NCBI GenBank assembly: GCA_024642705.1
Contig: JAHEAQ010000006.1
Location: 51,168 to 115,167, forward strand
Reading direction: 5' to 3'
DNA from: Bacteroidota bacterium
Lineage (GTDB): Bacteria > Bacteroidota > Bacteroidia > Chitinophagales > Saprospiraceae
Length of the DNA: 64,000 bases
A program made the translations under genes and the position numbers. The notes beneath the pieces are model-generated. The model was given only the letters and a program-made list of their open reading frames with translations. It made no database searches and had not been told where the DNA came from. Positions 26,550 through 36,275 of this stretch are shown piece after piece (within the stretch, counting starts at the first letter, position 1; every line of letters begins with the position of its first letter).

Positions 26550-27773
26550 TTATTCAAACACGAAGCCATTAATATCTTTTCTGTAAATTAATTCCAATTT
26601 TTCTTTTCTTGCTGGCTCAGCAGATCTTTTAACTATTTGAGTCGTTTTTCTCTTAAAAAGTTTTTCTTCTTCAATTATATTAAAATCTGGCGAAGAATGG
26701 GCAACAACTAAGTTAAGTTCACTTTCATTTTTAAAATTTGCTAATAATCCATCCTTTTCAATAAGCCTTTGAATGTGAACAATATCTCTTCTTTCAAAAA
26801 ATTGTGAAGCGACGTTTGTTTCATGTCCCAAGTCCTGAAATGCATCAGGTATAAGCTTATATACCGAACCTTTTTCTTTAAGCAAAGTATACATACCTTC
26901 AGAAGGCAACGTTAATAATTTGCCTGTTTCTGTTTTTGGAATAAATTCTCCGATAAATTTGGGATTATAAAATCTAATAGTCTCAATATCAATTCCAGAT
27001 AACTCACTTATTTGTTTAAAAGAAATCTTTTCAAATATTTTTACCTTTCTTGTCTCTATGAAAAGAGTTTCAGGAACTGACGGATTGAGTTCATGATCTG
27101 AATAATAATTCATTAAATAAGCCATAGCAATAAATTTCGGAACATAGTTTCTCGTCTCCGTTGGTAAATAATTTCTAATGCTCCAATAATCTTTTCCTCC
27201 AGATAAATTCATGGCTTTAGAAACATTTCCTGGACCACAATTGTATGCCGCGAGCGCTAAGGTCCAATCCCCGAATCTATTATGCAAATCATTTAGATAA
27301 TCAAGTGCGGCCTCTGTTGACTTTACAATATCTCTTCTCTCATCAATTACATTATCAATTTTCAAACCATACATCCTTGCCGTTGTTCGCATAAATTGCC
27401 AAAGTCCAACTGCACCAACTTTTGATCTTGCCGATGGCTTTAATGCAGATTCGACAATTGCTAAATATTTAATTTCAGCAGGCAAATCTTTTTCAATGAT
27501 TTTTTCTTCTATCATTGGAAAATAATACAAAGATCGTCCAATCAGAATTTCACTGCTGTGTCTGTGATTGACTATGTATTGATCCAAATATTTCTTCACA
27601 TCAGGTGTTAACTTAAAGTCAACATTAGCACCTAAGGCGTTAAGTCTATTTGTGATTTCTTGATGAGAATATTCACCAATATAACTACCTCCAGTAGCAA
27701 AAATGCTAAAGTATAGAGATAGGAATAGTATGATCAAATTAATACGCCTTAAAGGCAATTTGATTTTGCTCAT
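26550..27773 (-). CDS. Membrane-bound lytic transglycosylase (SLT domain, MltD-like)
   Basis: Cleaves glycan strands of peptidoglycan. 407 residues from ATG 27773 (MSKIKLPLRRINLIILFLSL), a signal or anchor; a longer frame to 27845 exists but would put the start inside the leader. The SLT domain at about 90-230 holds the catalytic Glu in AIVESALKPSARSKVGAVGL, then WQFMRTTARMYGL and ALAAYNCGPGNVSKAM. The C-terminal part (about 260-330) has LysM-like repeats that could bind peptidoglycan. A promoter-like TATCTTTG lies on the minus strand at 27902-27909. Confidence 0.88.
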   Translation of the reverse strand: MSKIKLPLRRINLIILFLSLYFSIFATGGSYIGEYSHQEITNRLNALGANVDFKLTPDVKKYLDQYIVNHRHSSEILIGRSLYYFPMIEEKIIEKDLPAEIKYLAIVESALKPSARSKVGAVGLWQFMRTTARMYGLKIDNVIDERRDIVKSTEAALDYLNDLHNRFGDWTLALAAYNCGPGNVSKAMNLSGGKDYWSIRNYLPTETRNYVPKFIAMAYLMNYYSDHELNPSVPETLFIETRKVKIFEKISFKQISELSGIDIETIRFYNPKFIGEFIPKTETGKLLTLPSEGMYTLLKEKGSVYKLIPDAFQDLGHETNVASQFFERRDIVHIQRLIEKDGLLANFKNESELNLVVAHSSPDFNIIEEEKLFKRKTTQIVKRSAEPARKEKLELIYRKDINGFVFE

Positions 27774-27901
27774 GGGAAAATTTACTTTTAATAATCGGTT
27801 AATAATTAGACTAAACAAAATAATAATCTGTATTAACCATACCACACAAAATAATAGTCTGCTAACTGTAATTAATTTGTGCCATTTCGTGTTTGGGACC
27901 G

Positions 27902-27932
27902 CAAAGATACTGGTAATTATTTGATATGCAAG
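27902..27932 (-). promoter_or_regulatory. Promoter of the lytic transglycosylase gene
   Basis: On the minus strand CTTG (27929-27932), a 19-base spacer, then TATCTTTG (27902-27909) matching TAnnTTTG. The leader to ATG 27773 would be about 120 bases. Confidence 0.55.
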
Positions 27933-27983
27933 TCCTCATACATATTATGATATTATTTAATCTATATGTAAAGGAATATCCAA

Positions 27984-29414
27984 CTATTGTGCCATGTTTT
28001 GTAAAATAGCCGTCATATTAAAAAGATGCTGTTCTTCGAACTTTTTACTTAAAAGTTGTATCCCCGACGACAAATTATTCTTCCCTCTGCCAAGTGGAAA
28101 ACTTATCCCTGGAATGCCGCATAGATTGGCAATAACTGTGAAAACATCACTTAGATAAACTGTTACCGGATCTTGATTTGAATCACCAATTTTCCATGGA
28201 TAATCCATGCTAATAGGCAAAGCAATAACATCAACCTCAGTAAATAACCTTTCTATTTCTTCTTTTACTAGAGTTCTAATTTTTTGAGCTTTCTCAAAAT
28301 ATGCATCATAATAACCAGAACTTAATACAAATGTACCAAGCATGATTCTTCTTTTCACCTCCATGCCGAAGCCTTCAGTACGAGAAGCTCTATATAACGT
28401 CTCCAAATTAGAATTAGTATTTGAACGGTATCCAAATTTTATTCCATCAAATCGGCTCAAATTTGATGATGCTTCTGCAGTCGTCAGTACATAATAGCTT
28501 GGAACCAAATAATCTATGTTTATAAATTCCTGCGGAACCATTGTAAAACCTTCATTTTCAAGGTATTTTAAGACCTTTAGGCTGGATGATTTAATTTCTT
28601 CATTCATCTTAGGATGATTGAAAAAAGAATTTAAAACTCCAATTTTTATTTTTTTATCTGTTCTAATATCCTTGCTGTATTCCGGAACCATTTTATTACT
28701 CACTGTACTATCGTATTCATCTGCACCAGAAATCACCTCTAATAATAATGCAATATCCTCTGTATTTCTTCCTACTATACCAATCTGATCAAAAGAACTG
28801 GCATAGGCAATTAAACCATGCCTAGAAACTCTTCCGTAGGTTGGTTTTATACCTATCAAACCACAATATGCTGCAGGTTGTCTAACTGAACCACCTGTAT
28901 CACTGCCAAGTGCCATTAGACAAGAATCAATCTGCACAGAAACAGCTGCACCACCACTGCTGCCTCCTGGAATAAAATCAGGATTATCCATATTTCTCAC
29001 TGGTCCATAACTGCTATTTTCGTTGGAAGAACCCATAGCAAACTCATCACAATTCGTACTTCCAATAATAATAGCATCTTCACTCAATAATTTGGCAACT
29101 GCTGTCGAATTGTATAATGACTTGAACCCCGAAAGAATTTTTGACCCAGCTGTGACTTCATGTCCTTGATAACAAATGACATCTTTAATTGAAACTACTG
29201 CTCCAAATAATTTTCCCATTTGGGATGGATTGGCGTTAAATTTTATGTCTAAAGCTCTAGCCTGAGCTAATGCTTCATTTCCAAATACATTGACATATAC
29301 ATTAAGTTCTTTAGTGTCTTCTATAGCTTGCAGGTATTCAGTTGTCAACGATTCCATGGATATAGAACCATTTTCGATTTTGTTCCTGATTTCTTTTAAA
29401 GTATATCGAGGCAT
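27984..29414 (-). CDS. gatA: Asp/Glu-tRNA(Asn/Gln) amidotransferase subunit A
   Basis: Releases ammonia from glutamine to convert misacylated Glu-tRNA(Gln) or Asp-tRNA(Asn). 476 residues, amidase-signature family. The Ser-cisSer-Lys triad is present: Lys77 in VVSIKDVICYQGHEVTAGS, the cis-Ser in ALGSDTGGSVRQPAAYCG and the serine-rich loop PGGSSGGAAVSVQID. It begins four bases after hisS, so pheS - hisS - gatA form one operon of translation genes. gatB and gatC are not in the window. Confidence 0.95.
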   Translation of the reverse strand: MPRYTLKEIRNKIENGSISMESLTTEYLQAIEDTKELNVYVNVFGNEALAQARALDIKFNANPSQMGKLFGAVVSIKDVICYQGHEVTAGSKILSGFKSLYNSTAVAKLLSEDAIIIGSTNCDEFAMGSSNENSSYGPVRNMDNPDFIPGGSSGGAAVSVQIDSCLMALGSDTGGSVRQPAAYCGLIGIKPTYGRVSRHGLIAYASSFDQIGIVGRNTEDIALLLEVISGADEYDSTVSNKMVPEYSKDIRTDKKIKIGVLNSFFNHPKMNEEIKSSSLKVLKYLENEGFTMVPQEFINIDYLVPSYYVLTTAEASSNLSRFDGIKFGYRSNTNSNLETLYRASRTEGFGMEVKRRIMLGTFVLSSGYYDAYFEKAQKIRTLVKEEIERLFTEVDVIALPISMDYPWKIGDSNQDPVTVYLSDVFTVIANLCGIPGISFPLGRGKNNLSSGIQLLSKKFEEQHLFNMTAILQNMAQ

Positions 29415-29418
29415 AATT

Positions 29419-30759
29419 TTATTTGAATAATGAAATTATATCTTTAAGAGACAAAGTTTCCTGAATTCCTGTAATCATATTTTTGACGCTTGCTTTTTTA
29501 TTTTGCAATTCTTCAGATCCTATGATTCCTACGTATTTGGTTTTAATTTGGTCAGCATATTTCATTTGCTTTTTCATTTTTCCAAAATCTGGATAGACAT
29601 CACTAATAATTCCATGAGCTCTTAAAGCATTTGACCATTCAAAAGCTTTCAAGTGCGATTCTTCTTCAAATGCCACAAATAAAATATCAGGAGATACACT
29701 AAGATGATCAGGAAACTTATGTAATTCTTCCATAATATCAAATATTCTTTCTGCTCCAAATGATATTCCAACTCCAGAGACCCCTGCTAAACCAAAAACG
29801 CCAGTCAAATCTGCATATCTTCCTCCACCACCAATAGACCCCATTTCAGTCTCTAATGAAGAAACTTCAAAAATACAACCTGTATAATAACTTAATCCTC
29901 TAGCTAGAGATGGGTCAAAAACAATTTTATTTTTGTGCTCAATAAGGTCAAAATATTTGTGAAACGATTTTAACTCTTCAATTCCCTTCTGACCTACTTC
30001 AGAATTTTCGAAAGCTTTTTCAAAATCTGATAATGAATCCAGTTTGATAAGAGAAATGATATTTCTAGCAACCTTATCATTAATACCAAGCCCCATCAAT
30101 TGTTCAATAACTTTTTCCTCGCCAATTTTATCAAGCTTGTCTAGAATGATAGTCATTGTTATAAACTGATCTTCAAGTCCACTTACTTCTGCAATTCCAG
30201 CAAGTATTTTTCTATTATTGACTTTAATTTTCACTTTAAGGTCCAGATTAGAAAAAACTTCGTCATATATATTAATCAATTCTGCTTCATACATCAATGA
30301 ATCAGAACCCACTACGTCAACATCACATTGATAAAATTCTTGATATCTTCCTTTTTGTGGCCGATCCGCCCTCCAAACGGGTTGAATTTGGTATCTTTTA
30401 AATGGTAATGCAATTTCATTCTGATGCATGACAACGTATCTTGCAAACGGTACGGTTAAGTCATATCTAAGTCCTCTTTTTGAAATCGAAAAAGCAAAAG
30501 CTGAACTATTTTTTTCTTCAAATGCCTTTGAATTGCTTTTATCAAGAAAATTGCCATTGTTCATTACTTTGAACAAAAGTTGATCTCCTTCTTCCCCATA
30601 TTTTCCTGCTAATGTTTCAAGATTTTCCATTGCAGGAGTTTCTATGGCGATATAAGCATTTTTCAGAAACACATTTTCAATGGTTTTAAAAATATACTTT
30701 CGCTTAATAACTTCTTGTGGCAAGAAATCTCTTGTCCCTTTGGGTAAAGACGGTTTCAT
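29419..30759 (-). CDS. hisS: Histidyl-tRNA synthetase
   Basis: Charges tRNA-His. 446 residues, class II. Motif 1 region PKGTRDFLPQEVIKRKYIF is at the N-terminus, motif 2 in YQIQPVWRADRPQKGRYQEF, the histidine-binding signature is LARGLSYYTGCIFEV, and motif 3 is GVSGVGISFGAERIFDIM. An anticodon-binding domain covers about 345-440. It is 17 bp downstream of pheS and 4 bp upstream of gatA. Confidence 0.96.
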   Translation of the reverse strand: MKPSLPKGTRDFLPQEVIKRKYIFKTIENVFLKNAYIAIETPAMENLETLAGKYGEEGDQLLFKVMNNGNFLDKSNSKAFEEKNSSAFAFSISKRGLRYDLTVPFARYVVMHQNEIALPFKRYQIQPVWRADRPQKGRYQEFYQCDVDVVGSDSLMYEAELINIYDEVFSNLDLKVKIKVNNRKILAGIAEVSGLEDQFITMTIILDKLDKIGEEKVIEQLMGLGINDKVARNIISLIKLDSLSDFEKAFENSEVGQKGIEELKSFHKYFDLIEHKNKIVFDPSLARGLSYYTGCIFEVSSLETEMGSIGGGGRYADLTGVFGLAGVSGVGISFGAERIFDIMEELHKFPDHLSVSPDILFVAFEEESHLKAFEWSNALRAHGIISDVYPDFGKMKKQMKYADQIKTKYVGIIGSEELQNKKASVKNMITGIQETLSLKDIISLFK

Positions 30760-30776
30760 AAATTATTATTAAATTT

Positions 30777-31811
30777 TTAAGCAGACTTGAATTGGCTGAT
30801 AAACCTAATGTCATTTTCAAAAATCATACGAATATCACTTATATTAAAACGTTGCATTGCAGATCTTTCGATACCAATTCCAAAGGCATAACCTGTATAT
30901 ATCAATGGATCAATACCGCAATTTTCTAGCACTTGCGGATCTACCATTCCACAACCGAGCACTTCAAGCCAACCTGTACCTTTAGTTAATCTTTTAGAAC
31001 GCTCATCAGCGGTTCCAAGAAAAACATCCATTTCAGCGCTTGGTTCAGTAAATGGAAAATAACTTGGTCTTAATCTTATATCTGTTTCCTTTCCATACAT
31101 TTCCCTTGCAAAATATAATAAGGTTTGCTTCATGTCTGCAAATGAAACATTTTTATCAACGTATAAACCTTCTATTTGATGAAATTGACAATGTGATCTT
31201 GCTGAAATTGTTTCATTTCTATAAACTCTTCCTGGGGCAATAATCCTTATTGGTGGCTTAGTTTCCATCATTGTCCTCGCTTGAACGGAAGAGGTGTGGG
31301 TTCTTAACAACTGAGAAACAGAATTCTTGAGATAGAAAGTATCTTGCATATCTCTAGCTGGGTGGTCTGCAGGTGTATTCATTGCAGTAAAATTATGCCA
31401 ATCATCTTCTATTTCTCTATCTTCGGCAACTGTAAAACCAATCCTGCTAAAGATTTCAATCATTTCATTCATTACAATTGATACTGGATGTCGAGATCCT
31501 GATTCTATTGGAAATGCAGGTCTGGTATGATCAATACTTGCACTTTTTTCATATAGTGCAGTGTTATCCATTTCATTCTTAATGCTATTGAATTTATTTT
31601 CTGCTGTCTCCTTCAGAATATTTAACAATTGACCAAATTCTTTTTTTCTATCATTATGAATATTTCGAATTTCAGCAAAAAGAGGCTTAATTATATTTTT
31701 TGTACCTAAATACTTAATTCGGAATTGCTCCAAAGCTTCCAAGTTTTCTTGTTTTGAAGCTTTTATTTCTTCTATTAATTCATTGACTTTATTGAAAATA
31801 TCTTGTGCCAT
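30777..31811 (-). CDS. pheS: Phenylalanyl-tRNA synthetase alpha subunit
   Basis: Catalytic subunit of the heterotetrameric PheRS. 344 residues. An N-terminal coiled coil (about 1-85) binds tRNA. The class II core has FHQIEGLYVDKNVSFADMK (motif 2 area) and GYAFGIGIERSAMQRFNISD (motif 3). The Ala at A294-equivalent in YAFGIG is kept. A -7 box TACCTTTG lies upstream on the minus strand (31837-31844). pheT is not in the window, so the two subunits are encoded apart. Confidence 0.96.
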   Translation of the reverse strand: MAQDIFNKVNELIEEIKASKQENLEALEQFRIKYLGTKNIIKPLFAEIRNIHNDRKKEFGQLLNILKETAENKFNSIKNEMDNTALYEKSASIDHTRPAFPIESGSRHPVSIVMNEMIEIFSRIGFTVAEDREIEDDWHNFTAMNTPADHPARDMQDTFYLKNSVSQLLRTHTSSVQARTMMETKPPIRIIAPGRVYRNETISARSHCQFHQIEGLYVDKNVSFADMKQTLLYFAREMYGKETDIRLRPSYFPFTEPSAEMDVFLGTADERSKRLTKGTGWLEVLGCGMVDPQVLENCGIDPLIYTGYAFGIGIERSAMQRFNISDIRMIFENDIRFISQFKSA

Positions 31812-31836
31812 TAAAAATGTATTTAAAATAAGAGGG

Positions 31837-31844
31837 CAAAGGTA
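31837..31844 (-). promoter_or_regulatory. -7 box of the pheS-hisS-gatA operon
   Basis: TACCTTTG on the minus strand fits TAnnTTTG and lies 26 bases from the pheS start codon. A TTG 23 bases further upstream is a possible but poorly spaced -33 element. Confidence 0.6.
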
Positions 31845-32066
31845 CGTGTAACGAGGCTAATTATCAGCAATGAAGCAAAAAAAATGCGAAAATCATGAAA
31901 TTATTAGCTAGTCAATTAATTACAAATCCTAAGTTTATCATCTTTTGTTGGTAATTTGCACTTATAAAATATGGTAATTCAATATTTGAATTACCAAAAA
32001 AACTTCCTTTTGCTTATTAATTAGCCATAATATGAATGATCATATTTCAGATGTTCAAAAAGATAA

Positions 32067-33341
32067 TTGCTACCTTGTCAGGAAAATAAAATACTATTGC
32101 AAACCTACAAATTGAATAAACACTTCAATCTAAAGAATGTTAAAAATGCAAGCTTAGCACTTTATTTTCTTACTGTTGTTTCAATATTTTATTCTTATTT
32201 TCTAGTATCTGTAGCATTAATTGGGCTTTGTCTATTGGCTGTTATATTTTATTTTTCAAAATTATCATGGCAGGCAATTAAATGGAAGCCACTTGCAATG
32301 ATGACTCTAGGCATATTGCCCTTTATTTTTGGAATTGCCTATTCGGATCATACTTTTGAAGCAGTAAGAGAATTGCAGCATAATGCAGCTTATTTATTTG
32401 TTCCATTGGCCATCCTTTTTCTCCCTCCAATTGAAGTAAAAGGATTGAGGTTAATAATTAGTTTCTTTATCATTATCGTGGCTATAAGCACTTTCCCCGT
32501 AATTTGGCAATATGTTCGCAATTTTGATGAAATTACACTTTCCCTTGGTTCAGGAAAAGCAATTCCTACGCCAATTGATCATGTTCGTTACAGTATTTTA
32601 GTTTGCTTTGGGTTGGTATTTTCATTTATTGGATTGATTAAAAATGAAACTTTCTTCAATATTAATGGAAGAAAAATATTTCTTTTTATTTCTGTTTATT
32701 TGTTTTGCTTTATTCATCTTCTAGCTGTAAGAAGTGGCATTATTCTTACTTACATTGGCTTATTGACAGGAGGTTCACTATTGTTAATTCAGTCAAAAAA
32801 GTATTTATTTCTTATTTTACTCTGGCTTATAATTATCATAAGCCCTATAATTGCTTATTATTCCATACCAAGTTTTAAAAATAAAATAAGCTATACGATG
32901 TATGATTTTAGCCTTCTAAAGCAGGGCAAAGGATCTAATTATTCAGATTCCGAAAGACTCCGATCTTTACAAATTGGCATTGAAATTTGGAAAAGTAATC
33001 CAATTTTGGGAGTAGGAACAGGAGATCTTAAATCGGAAATTGAAAAAATATACATTCAAAATTTTGGAATTAAAGGCCAACCTAAATATCCCCACAATCA
33101 ATTGATAAAATATGCAGCTGCCTCTGGTATCATTGGAGTATTGTTGTTTGTTTTTTCTTTGTACTTCCCTTTTTTCTATGAAAAAAACTATCTGAATCCT
33201 TATGTTTTAACCCTTATTACAATATTAAGTATTTCCTTTTTGGTTGAAGCTACATTGGAAAGAAGTTACATGTTGGTATTCTACGTAGTATTTGGCAGTT
33301 TGCTGTATAGAAACAACAAAAAACCAAATAATTTAACCTAA
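32067..33341 (+). CDS. O-antigen ligase (Wzy_C) family membrane protein
   Basis: 424 residues, about 11-12 membrane segments, with the Wzy_C periplasmic loop around residues 270-345: E-R-L-R-S-L-Q-I-G-I-E-I-W-K-S-N-P-I-L-G, then GVGTGDL and PKYPHNQLIKYAAASG, whose His and Arg residues are typical of ligases or polymerases. It probably ligates or polymerises O-antigen or another surface glycan. The start is uncertain: TTG at 32067 or TTG at 32112 (MNKHFNLKNVKN); no ATG is available near the N-terminus. An ATG in another frame at 32051 gives only 12 codons. It is convergent with the ElaA-like gene, 11 bp apart. Confidence 0.8.
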   Translation: MLPCQENKILLQTYKLNKHFNLKNVKNASLALYFLTVVSIFYSYFLVSVALIGLCLLAVIFYFSKLSWQAIKWKPLAMMTLGILPFIFGIAYSDHTFEAVRELQHNAAYLFVPLAILFLPPIEVKGLRLIISFFIIIVAISTFPVIWQYVRNFDEITLSLGSGKAIPTPIDHVRYSILVCFGLVFSFIGLIKNETFFNINGRKIFLFISVYLFCFIHLLAVRSGIILTYIGLLTGGSLLLIQSKKYLFLILLWLIIIISPIIAYYSIPSFKNKISYTMYDFSLLKQGKGSNYSDSERLRSLQIGIEIWKSNPILGVGTGDLKSEIEKIYIQNFGIKGQPKYPHNQLIKYAAASGIIGVLLFVFSLYFPFFYEKNYLNPYVLTLITILSISFLVEATLERSYMLVFYVVFGSLLYRNNKKPNNLT

Positions 33342-33352
33342 AAAGCATTGTT

Positions 33353-33805
33353 TTAAAGGCTATAAATCATTCCAATATGGGGGATTCCATCTTCTAAATA
33401 ACTTTCGCCAAATTCTTGAAAGCCTAAGTTTTGATAAAACTTTAATAAATAGTATTGTGCAGAGATTTTAATTTTATTTCTTGGAAAACTTTTTTTGCTT
33501 TCATTAATTGTGAATCGCATTAATGATACGCCATTACCAGTTCTTCGAACTTTGTGACTGGTGATCACTCTACCGATAGAAACATAATCTGCATAGATTT
33601 CCCCTGGAGGAACAATTCTAGTATATGCATTTATTTCGCCATCAGCAGTCAAGCCTATAACATGAATAGCGTTCTGGTCCTTTCCGTCTTGATCCAGATA
33701 AACACAATTTTGTTCCACAACAAAAACTTCAGCCCTTAATTGCATAATTCTGTACAATTCAGCATTGGTTAAATCTTCAAATGCTTTTGCAAAATATTCC
33801 ATCAA
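33353..33805 (-). CDS. ElaA-like GNAT N-acetyltransferase
   Basis: 150 residues, GNAT fold, ElaA subgroup: YRIMQLRAEVFVVEQNCVYL with QDGKDQNAIHV near the N-terminus, the acetyl-CoA loop region IGRVITSHKVRRTGNGVSLM and the C-terminal FYQNLGFQEFGESYLEDG. The exact acceptor is unknown. The start codon overlaps the stop of the preceding gene (33802-34047) by four bases, indicating translational coupling. Confidence 0.88.
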   Translation of the reverse strand: MMEYFAKAFEDLTNAELYRIMQLRAEVFVVEQNCVYLDQDGKDQNAIHVIGLTADGEINAYTRIVPPGEIYADYVSIGRVITSHKVRRTGNGVSLMRFTINESKKSFPRNKIKISAQYYLLKFYQNLGFQEFGESYLEDGIPHIGMIYSL

Positions 33806-34047
33806 TCTTTATTCTCCTTCCTAAATATTAAAGTTGCCCCTTCAGTATAGGTCTTTTGATGATATTTATAAGAAATTAAAGGTATAGAGTGGATCAATTC
33901 AAAACCTTCGTTAGACATTTGAACAATAGTATTTTGAACATCTCTGCTGAATTCAGGTCCATTGATTTCGTGTTCATAGGCAGCCATGTGTTTTTTTCCT
34001 GGGATAATAGGGGCGGCCAAAAAAAGTGTATGGTATTCATATTTCAT
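33802..34047 (-). CDS. Small DUF4177-like protein
   Basis: 81 residues, soluble. The pattern of a Tyr-rich first strand (MKYEYHTLFL), a helix (EFSRDVQNTIVQMSNEGFEL), then a strand and a basic C-terminus resembles DUF4177-type small alpha/beta proteins, but I cannot confirm the family. It overlaps the ElaA-like gene by four bases, so the two are made together and may act together. Confidence 0.6.
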   Translation of the reverse strand: MKYEYHTLFLAAPIIPGKKHMAAYEHEINGPEFSRDVQNTIVQMSNEGFELIHSIPLISYKYHQKTYTEGATLIFRKENKD

Positions 34048-34300
34048 TTCGAAAAGCTATCTTTTGTGGGATTCTGAAAAGTTAAAAATAAATTTTTATT
34101 CTTATATTTTCATAAAAAGAAGAAATTGTTAATAATTCGAATCAAGAGGTAACCCAAAGTACGAAAGTTGCATTTTGAAGGCAAACAATAGTGAATTCAT
34201 TATGAAAAGATATCCACAATTGAATTATATGATTATTTAAAGAATATTGAAAATATTAACCTTATAAAAAAGAATAATCTATTTAGATTTTAATCCGTTA

Positions 34301-34732
34301 TTAAATCCTTTTAAAATAAACTTTCCCCTTGCCATTTTCTTCTTCCGCAGGTTCAATTTTGACAATTTTTAATTTGACATTTTCTTTTAGTAAAAATTCA
34401 GTCCCATCATATAAATCAATAGTTTCTTTTTTATTGATTTTTATATAAGTTGTAAAAACAACTTCCCCGTCTTCATTTTCTTCATCTAATATTCCCGCAA
34501 TTGTAAAAGGTACATTTTCGTAATTTCCAACTGCAGCTTCAGATATTACAAAGTCAAATTCATTTTCCTGAATTTCTGCATTGGCAGATTCATCAGCTTT
34601 TACTTCAATTATCTCATCTCCTGATTCAACAATTTCTTTATCAATATGGTCCATATTATTTTTATTTACATTAAAACAACCTACAAATAATGAAACGATT
34701 GCTATTTTAAAAATTATTATTTTTCCCATCAA
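34301..34732 (-). CDS. Small acidic lipoprotein next to the calpain effector
   Basis: 143 residues. The signal peptide (about 3-19) ends in L-F-V-G-C, so Cys19 is probably lipidated and the protein sits in the envelope. A strongly acidic spacer (about 25-60) precedes a small beta-rich domain (about 60-143). I do not recognise the domain. The gene starts seven bases downstream of the DUF4157-calpain gene, the place an immunity gene usually takes. An inhibitor or accessory role is inference from position only; unlike barstar it would not act in the cytoplasm. Confidence 0.6.
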   Translation of the reverse strand: MMGKIIIFKIAIVSLFVGCFNVNKNNMDHIDKEIVESGDEIIEVKADESANAEIQENEFDFVISEAAVGNYENVPFTIAGILDEENEDGEVVFTTYIKINKKETIDLYDGTEFLLKENVKLKIVKIEPAEEENGKGKVYFKRI

Positions 34733-34739
34733 GGGCTAT

Positions 34740-36095
34740 TTATTTACTGTTTGCGAATTGATTAAACATTGCGTCAAATTGCTTCCAAGTCAATGTAACC
34801 TCAGCATTTGAAGCTGCTTCTCCCCATGGATTTCTAACCGTTAAACCTGACTTTCCAGCACTCATCACTGCATAGGAATGGCCTGCGACGATATCATGTT
34901 CTTTTGCAAACTTCTTATCTGCGGCTCCCATGCTTTTCCATGAAGCTTTACTGGTTCCAACATTTGTTGGAGTTCCACTCTTTACCATATCAATGATTCT
35001 TTCGTGAGAATCATCTCCAAGCACTTCTTCTTTATATTCTTTACCTGTTATAGCTTCTAATGCATCGGCACCAAAACCTCCATTTCCCATTTCCTTATAA
35101 CTTCCGAGCAGAATGGCATATGCTTTTTCGAATAATCTTACCCATAATTCAATATTTCCGCTTTTATCTGCATCTCCACCTTGCGCATGCGCTGGATTAG
35201 TAGCAGCATTAGGATTGGCAGAATCGACAGCGTCAGCTGAAATTGGAAAAGTAGGGTAAAGTTTAATGGTTACCGGCGTAAAGCTTTTCCATTTGATAAA
35301 TAAGAAACTTTTCTGTTCCGATTTATACAATTTAACACTATATGTTCCGTCTTTATTTTTCTTTATTGCCTTTTGTAACAGCCCCGGATTATTATTGGCA
35401 ACTGCAATAAGACTTGAAAGAAAATAACAATCTCCTATTGATCCTTGATTTACATCGTTAGGTGAAAATGCATGAGCATCGCCAGGTCCTTTTTCTGCAA
35501 TAGGGCCTTCTTGAGTTGGACCTAATTTTTCAGGAAGCGTTACATTGGTTGTTTTTAATTGTGCAGTGCTTTGGTCCGTAGCTCCAATATTTTCAGGGCT
35601 TTGATGGTCATTTCGCTTAAACTGGGCAGCCTTAGCACCCATTGTATCTGCCTCCTGTTCAAGGGACTGGTCATTATTGATACTTTGGCCTCCGAGATTA
35701 GTGGTGGGTTTGACTCTATTTTGTTTTTGTTGAACAATATGCCATGCTTCATGTGGCAAGTGTTGGTTTTTTCCAGGTGCCAAATGAATATCATTTCCTT
35801 GTGCATATGCTTCTGCTTGAAGCTGGGCTGGTTTGGATGAATTATAATTTACATTAACATCATTCATATTCAAACCACTCATCGATTCTATTCCTTCTTT
35901 TAATTGAAACGGTAACCCATTACTTGATGATTCGTGGCCTTGAGCTGCTTTTTGATTTTTTGCTTCTTCTTTATTACTTTTCTTTAATTGAAATGGTGGA
36001 GGCGTTATTCCTAAGCCATCTTGAGAAGAAAGAAACTCACCATTTTGCTTCAAATTAGCTCTATCTTTATCTGTATCTTTTATGAAATTTGCCAT
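34740..36095 (-). CDS. DUF4157 - calpain-type protease effector (putative toxin)
   Basis: 451 residues, no signal peptide. It starts MANFIKD. Two FQLK motifs (35-38, 63-66) lie in a disordered N-terminal arm. The DUF4157 module (about 60-160) contains GLNMNDVNVNYNSSKPAQL and HLPHEAWHIVQQK, with an H-E-x-x-H at 115-119. From about 205 a calpain (peptidase C2) domain follows: QGSIGDCYFLSSLIAVA with Cys223, then LWVRLFEKAYAILLGSYKEM, then His406 in IVAGHSYAVM and Asn422 in VRNPWG. The full Cys-His-Asn triad is visible. DUF4157 is known from cargo of extracellular contractile injection systems; this is probably an injected Ca-dependent protease. The lipoprotein gene follows by seven bases. Confidence 0.85.
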   Translation of the reverse strand: MANFIKDTDKDRANLKQNGEFLSSQDGLGITPPPFQLKKSNKEEAKNQKAAQGHESSSNGLPFQLKEGIESMSGLNMNDVNVNYNSSKPAQLQAEAYAQGNDIHLAPGKNQHLPHEAWHIVQQKQNRVKPTTNLGGQSINNDQSLEQEADTMGAKAAQFKRNDHQSPENIGATDQSTAQLKTTNVTLPEKLGPTQEGPIAEKGPGDAHAFSPNDVNQGSIGDCYFLSSLIAVANNNPGLLQKAIKKNKDGTYSVKLYKSEQKSFLFIKWKSFTPVTIKLYPTFPISADAVDSANPNAATNPAHAQGGDADKSGNIELWVRLFEKAYAILLGSYKEMGNGGFGADALEAITGKEYKEEVLGDDSHERIIDMVKSGTPTNVGTSKASWKSMGAADKKFAKEHDIVAGHSYAVMSAGKSGLTVRNPWGEAASNAEVTLTWKQFDAMFNQFANSK

Positions 36096-36275
36096 AAGTA
36101 ATAAATTTTCCCCAAATTAGAACAATATAAATTCAAAGTCAAGCAAATTCTAATAACTTAACACAACTAATAGAGTAATAAAATAACTAGATATAAATAA
36201 TTTAAGCAAATTACTATTTAATAAAAATTAGGGAAATAATATATTTCCATTTTTAATGTGAACTAATGCTACACT

